Positions 5,773-7,409 of a DNA stretch of 7,409 nt are shown piece by piece. The DNA lies in assembly GCA_934101445.1 (NCBI GenBank), contig CAKORQ010000043.1:1-7409 (forward strand), read 5' to 3'. How positions within the stretch are numbered: position 1 is the first letter of the stretch; each line of letters opens with the position of its first letter. The notes beneath the pieces are model-generated. The model was not told the origin of the DNA and ran no database searches. It worked only from the letters and a program-made list of their open reading frames with translations. A program made the position numbers and the translations under genes. Source of the DNA: an uncultured Bacilli bacterium. Lineage in GTDB: Bacteria > Bacillota_I > Bacilli_A > RF39 > UBA660.

Positions 5773-5824
5773 AAGGAGAATAATTAATTAAGAAACAGTA
5801 TAATTTGATTAATTAAAATTAAAT
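5773..5824 (+). promoter_or_regulatory. Unusual ymfF leader: distant SD, AT hairpin and internal -10
   Basis: A strong SD AAGGAG (5773-5778) lies 46 bases before the ymfF ATG, far beyond normal spacing, and there is no SD nearer. Two copies of the palindrome TTAATTAA (5784-5791 and 5809-5816) can pair across a 17-nt loop; folding would leave 13 unpaired bases between SD and ATG. A TATAAT (5799-5804) could alternatively start a short SD-less transcript near 5811. A third reading is a nine-residue ORF from ATT 5787 to TAA 5816. Confidence 0.45.
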
Positions 5825-7102
5825 ATGGAATACAAAAATTATAAACACGATACCTATACACTTTATACAATTAAAACTGATAAATTTAAGACTTGTCATT
5901 TAGAAATAATATTTAAAAATAAAATAAAGAAAGAAGAAATAACTCTATTAAATCTTTTAGGAACCTATCTTGCCTATACTTCTCAAGAATATCCTAAGCG
6001 TCGTGATGTTATTGAGGCTTTAGAAGATCTTTATGATGCTAACTTCTATGAAACCAATACGAGAGTAGGGCAAAATATTTTTGCTACCTTTGTGATGGAT
6101 TTTCTAGATCCCGTTTATTGTCAAAAGAATTTTTTAGATGATGTTTTAGCATTTCCCTTTGCTTTTATCTTCAATCCTAATTTTAGAAATACGGTTCCCG
6201 ATAAGAAAATCTTTGAAGTGATTGTTAATATGATTAAGAGTTCAATTCTTAGTAGTAAAGATAGTCCTACTAATTATGCCTTTAAACAAGCCTTTAAGAC
6301 CTTAGGTAATGATAATCCGGCGGGTTTTGATATGAATGGTGATTTAGAAATATTAAAAAATATAACTCCAGAGGACTTATATAGTTACTATCAAAGATTC
6401 TTAAAAGAATTTAGCTGTGATATTTATATTATTGGCAATTTAGATATGGAATATGTTGATATGAAAATAGCCGAAAATTATAAAAATAATTATATAGCTC
6501 CTTCGATAACTGATTATTACCTAAATTATCCTTTAAATAAAAAAATAGTTGATAAGTGCGAGATGGGACCTTATGAACAATCCTCGTTTATTATGCTTTA
6601 TAAAACCGATATGTTAAGTGAGAAAGAAAAAAACTATGTTATTCATTACTTTAATTCTATTTTTGGCAGTGGGTCTTTAAATAACAAGTTAAACCAATAT
6701 TTGCGTGAGGATAATGGCTTATGTTATAGCACTTACAGTGCTTATCAAAAAATTGACAATTTGTTTATTGTCTATGCTGGTATTGATGCCGAAAATAAAG
6801 AGGCCTGTGTTAAACTGGTTAAAAAGGCTTTAAAAGAAATGCAACAAGGTAAATTTGCTGATGAAGAAATTACTTTTGCTAAGGAAAATTTAAAAAATCA
6901 GATAAAATTGAGCCTAGATACAGAAACTAGTATTTTAGATAACTATGTTTTCCATAATTTAATCAATTCTCCCTTACTTAATGAACGTATTAAAGAAATT
7001 AACAACGTTACTAAAGATGAAATTGTTAATTTAAGTAAAAAGATTAAATTAAATTCTATCTATTTATTAGGAGGCACTAATGTTAAAGAAAATAAAAATT
7101 AA
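5825..7102 (+). CDS. ymfF: YmfF-like inactive M16-family protein (EF-P modification-associated family)
   Basis: A 425-residue pitrilysin-fold (M16) protein of the YmfF type, spelled YfmF in some databases, where it is called EF-P 5-aminopentanol modification-associated. The N-terminal half begins at the usual point for the family (MEYKNYKHDTYTLYTIKTDK), and has the helix leading to EYPKRRDVIEALEDLYDANF (55-74), but no HxxEH zinc motif, so it should not be a protease by itself. The C-terminal half has the M16 signature FGSGSLNNKLNQYLREDNGL (280-299) followed by CYSTYSAY (300-307), keeping the conserved Arg294 and Tyr301 of the substrate-handling subdomain. M16 proteins commonly work as an inactive/active heterodimer, and the next gene supplies the active partner. 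The ATG at 5825 is the only sensible start, since a TAA at 5810 precedes it, yet it lacks a close SD. It overlaps the next gene by 23 bases. The link to EF-P is from family naming, not from this sequence. Confidence 0.85.
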   Translation: MEYKNYKHDTYTLYTIKTDKFKTCHLEIIFKNKIKKEEITLLNLLGTYLAYTSQEYPKRRDVIEALEDLYDANFYETNTRVGQNIFATFVMDFLDPVYCQKNFLDDVLAFPFAFIFNPNFRNTVPDKKIFEVIVNMIKSSILSSKDSPTNYAFKQAFKTLGNDNPAGFDMNGDLEILKNITPEDLYSYYQRFLKEFSCDIYIIGNLDMEYVDMKIAENYKNNYIAPSITDYYLNYPLNKKIVDKCEMGPYEQSSFIMLYKTDMLSEKEKNYVIHYFNSIFGSGSLNNKLNQYLREDNGLCYSTYSAYQKIDNLFIVYAGIDAENKEACVKLVKKALKEMQQGKFADEEITFAKENLKNQIKLSLDTETSILDNYVFHNLINSPLLNERIKEINNVTKDEIVNLSKKIKLNSIYLLGGTNVKENKN

Positions 7103-7409
7103 TAAATACAATGAAACTATTTATTATGAAAAATTAGATAATGGTCTAGAAGTATATATGTGGCCCAATAATAATGTTAGTAGTTATTATGCGACTTTAT
7201 CTGTTAAATATGGCAGTATTGATACTAATTTTAAAATCAAAAATAAAACTTATGAAGTCTCGAAAGGTATTGCTCATTTTTTAGAACACGTTAAATTTAA
7301 TGAAGGACCAAATAAAACGGCACATGAATATTTTAATAAATTAGGATCAGCAATTAATGCTTTTACAACCTTTAATTATACTTCGTATGAAGTAACCGCC
7401 ACTGATAAA
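7080..7409 (+). CDS. ymfH: YmfH-like M16 zinc metalloprotease, N-terminal part
   Basis: 110 codons from ATG 7080 to the window edge, without a stop. The protein opens with a strand pattern ending LDNGLEVYMWPNN (19-31), the classical M16 start, followed by YATLSVKYGSIDTNF (37-51). The zinc and catalytic motif HFLEH is at 66-70 within GIAHFLEHVKF: two histidine ligands and the glutamate base. It continues with HEYFNKLGSAINAFTTFNYT (82-101), the strand that forms the active-site wall. The third zinc ligand, a glutamate normally about 70-80 residues further on, is outside the window. A strong SD AGGAGG (7069-7074) sits 5 bases before the ATG, inside the end of ymfF, and the 23-base overlap implies translational coupling and roughly equal production of both subunits. 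Confidence 0.9.
   Translation, partial: MLKKIKINKYNETIYYEKLDNGLEVYMWPNNNVSSYYATLSVKYGSIDTNFKIKNKTYEVSKGIAHFLEHVKFNEGPNKTAHEYFNKLGSAINAFTTFNYTSYEVTATDK

Noticed and set aside
1..7409. CRISPR array, insertion sequence, prophage, toxin-antitoxin or other defence system
   Set aside because: No spaced direct repeats, terminal inverted repeats, transposase, integrase or recognisable defence domain is visible; RelP is treated as a stress enzyme, not a ToxSAS toxin, because its wording is that of housekeeping RelP and no antitoxin adjoins it.
1..7409. Use of UGA as tryptophan (code 4)
   Set aside because: All tryptophans seen are TGG and no gene needs UGA as a sense codon, but no gene ends in TGA either, so the question stays open.

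Overview
The window is strongly AT-rich. It is organised like a small-genome, low-GC Gram-positive bacterium of the Bacilli/Mollicutes side: short intergenic gaps, Shine-Dalgarno (SD) sequences mostly of the form AGGTGA, hairpin-plus-U-tract terminators after most units, and a RelP-type alarmone synthetase next to a YmfF/YmfH pair as in Bacillus relatives. An uncultured gut lineage related to the Mollicutes is a reasonable guess but is not proven. Every tryptophan I checked is TGG and no gene ends in TGA; TAA and TAG are the stops seen, so code 11 and code 4 cannot be told apart here.

Layout: (1) 1-129, the last 42 codons of an ABC exporter, then a terminator whose loop and U-tract also carry the promoter of the next gene. 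(2) 211-981, a divergent RsmA/KsgA/Dim1-type rRNA adenine dimethyltransferase, with terminator. (3) 1062-1222, tRNA-Arg(ACG) and tRNA-Pro(TGG), with terminator. (4) 1354-1983, a RelP (SAS2) small alarmone synthetase whose SD points to an AUA start, followed by a hairpin that can terminate both strands. (5) 2047-2610 on the minus strand, an unknown gene split by one in-frame TAG. (6) 2701-3840, a dGTPase-like HD-domain dNTP triphosphohydrolase, divergent from the broken gene. (7) 3974-5728, a single-pass membrane protein with a large, repetitive, probably propeller-like ectodomain. (8) 5825 to the end, an overlapping pair of M16-family proteins: catalytically dead YmfF, then HxxEH-bearing YmfH, cut by the window edge.

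Most genes look like separate short transcription units; only ymfF-ymfH is a clear operon. The theme is core information and nucleotide physiology: rRNA methylation, tRNAs, (p)ppGpp synthesis, dNTP hydrolysis and, through YmfF/YmfH, a proposed link to EF-P modification. I see no mobile element, CRISPR array or clear defence system. The least ordinary features are the amber-split gene, the non-AUG start signal of relP, the long gap between SD and ATG in front of ymfF, and two helix mismatches in tRNA-Arg.
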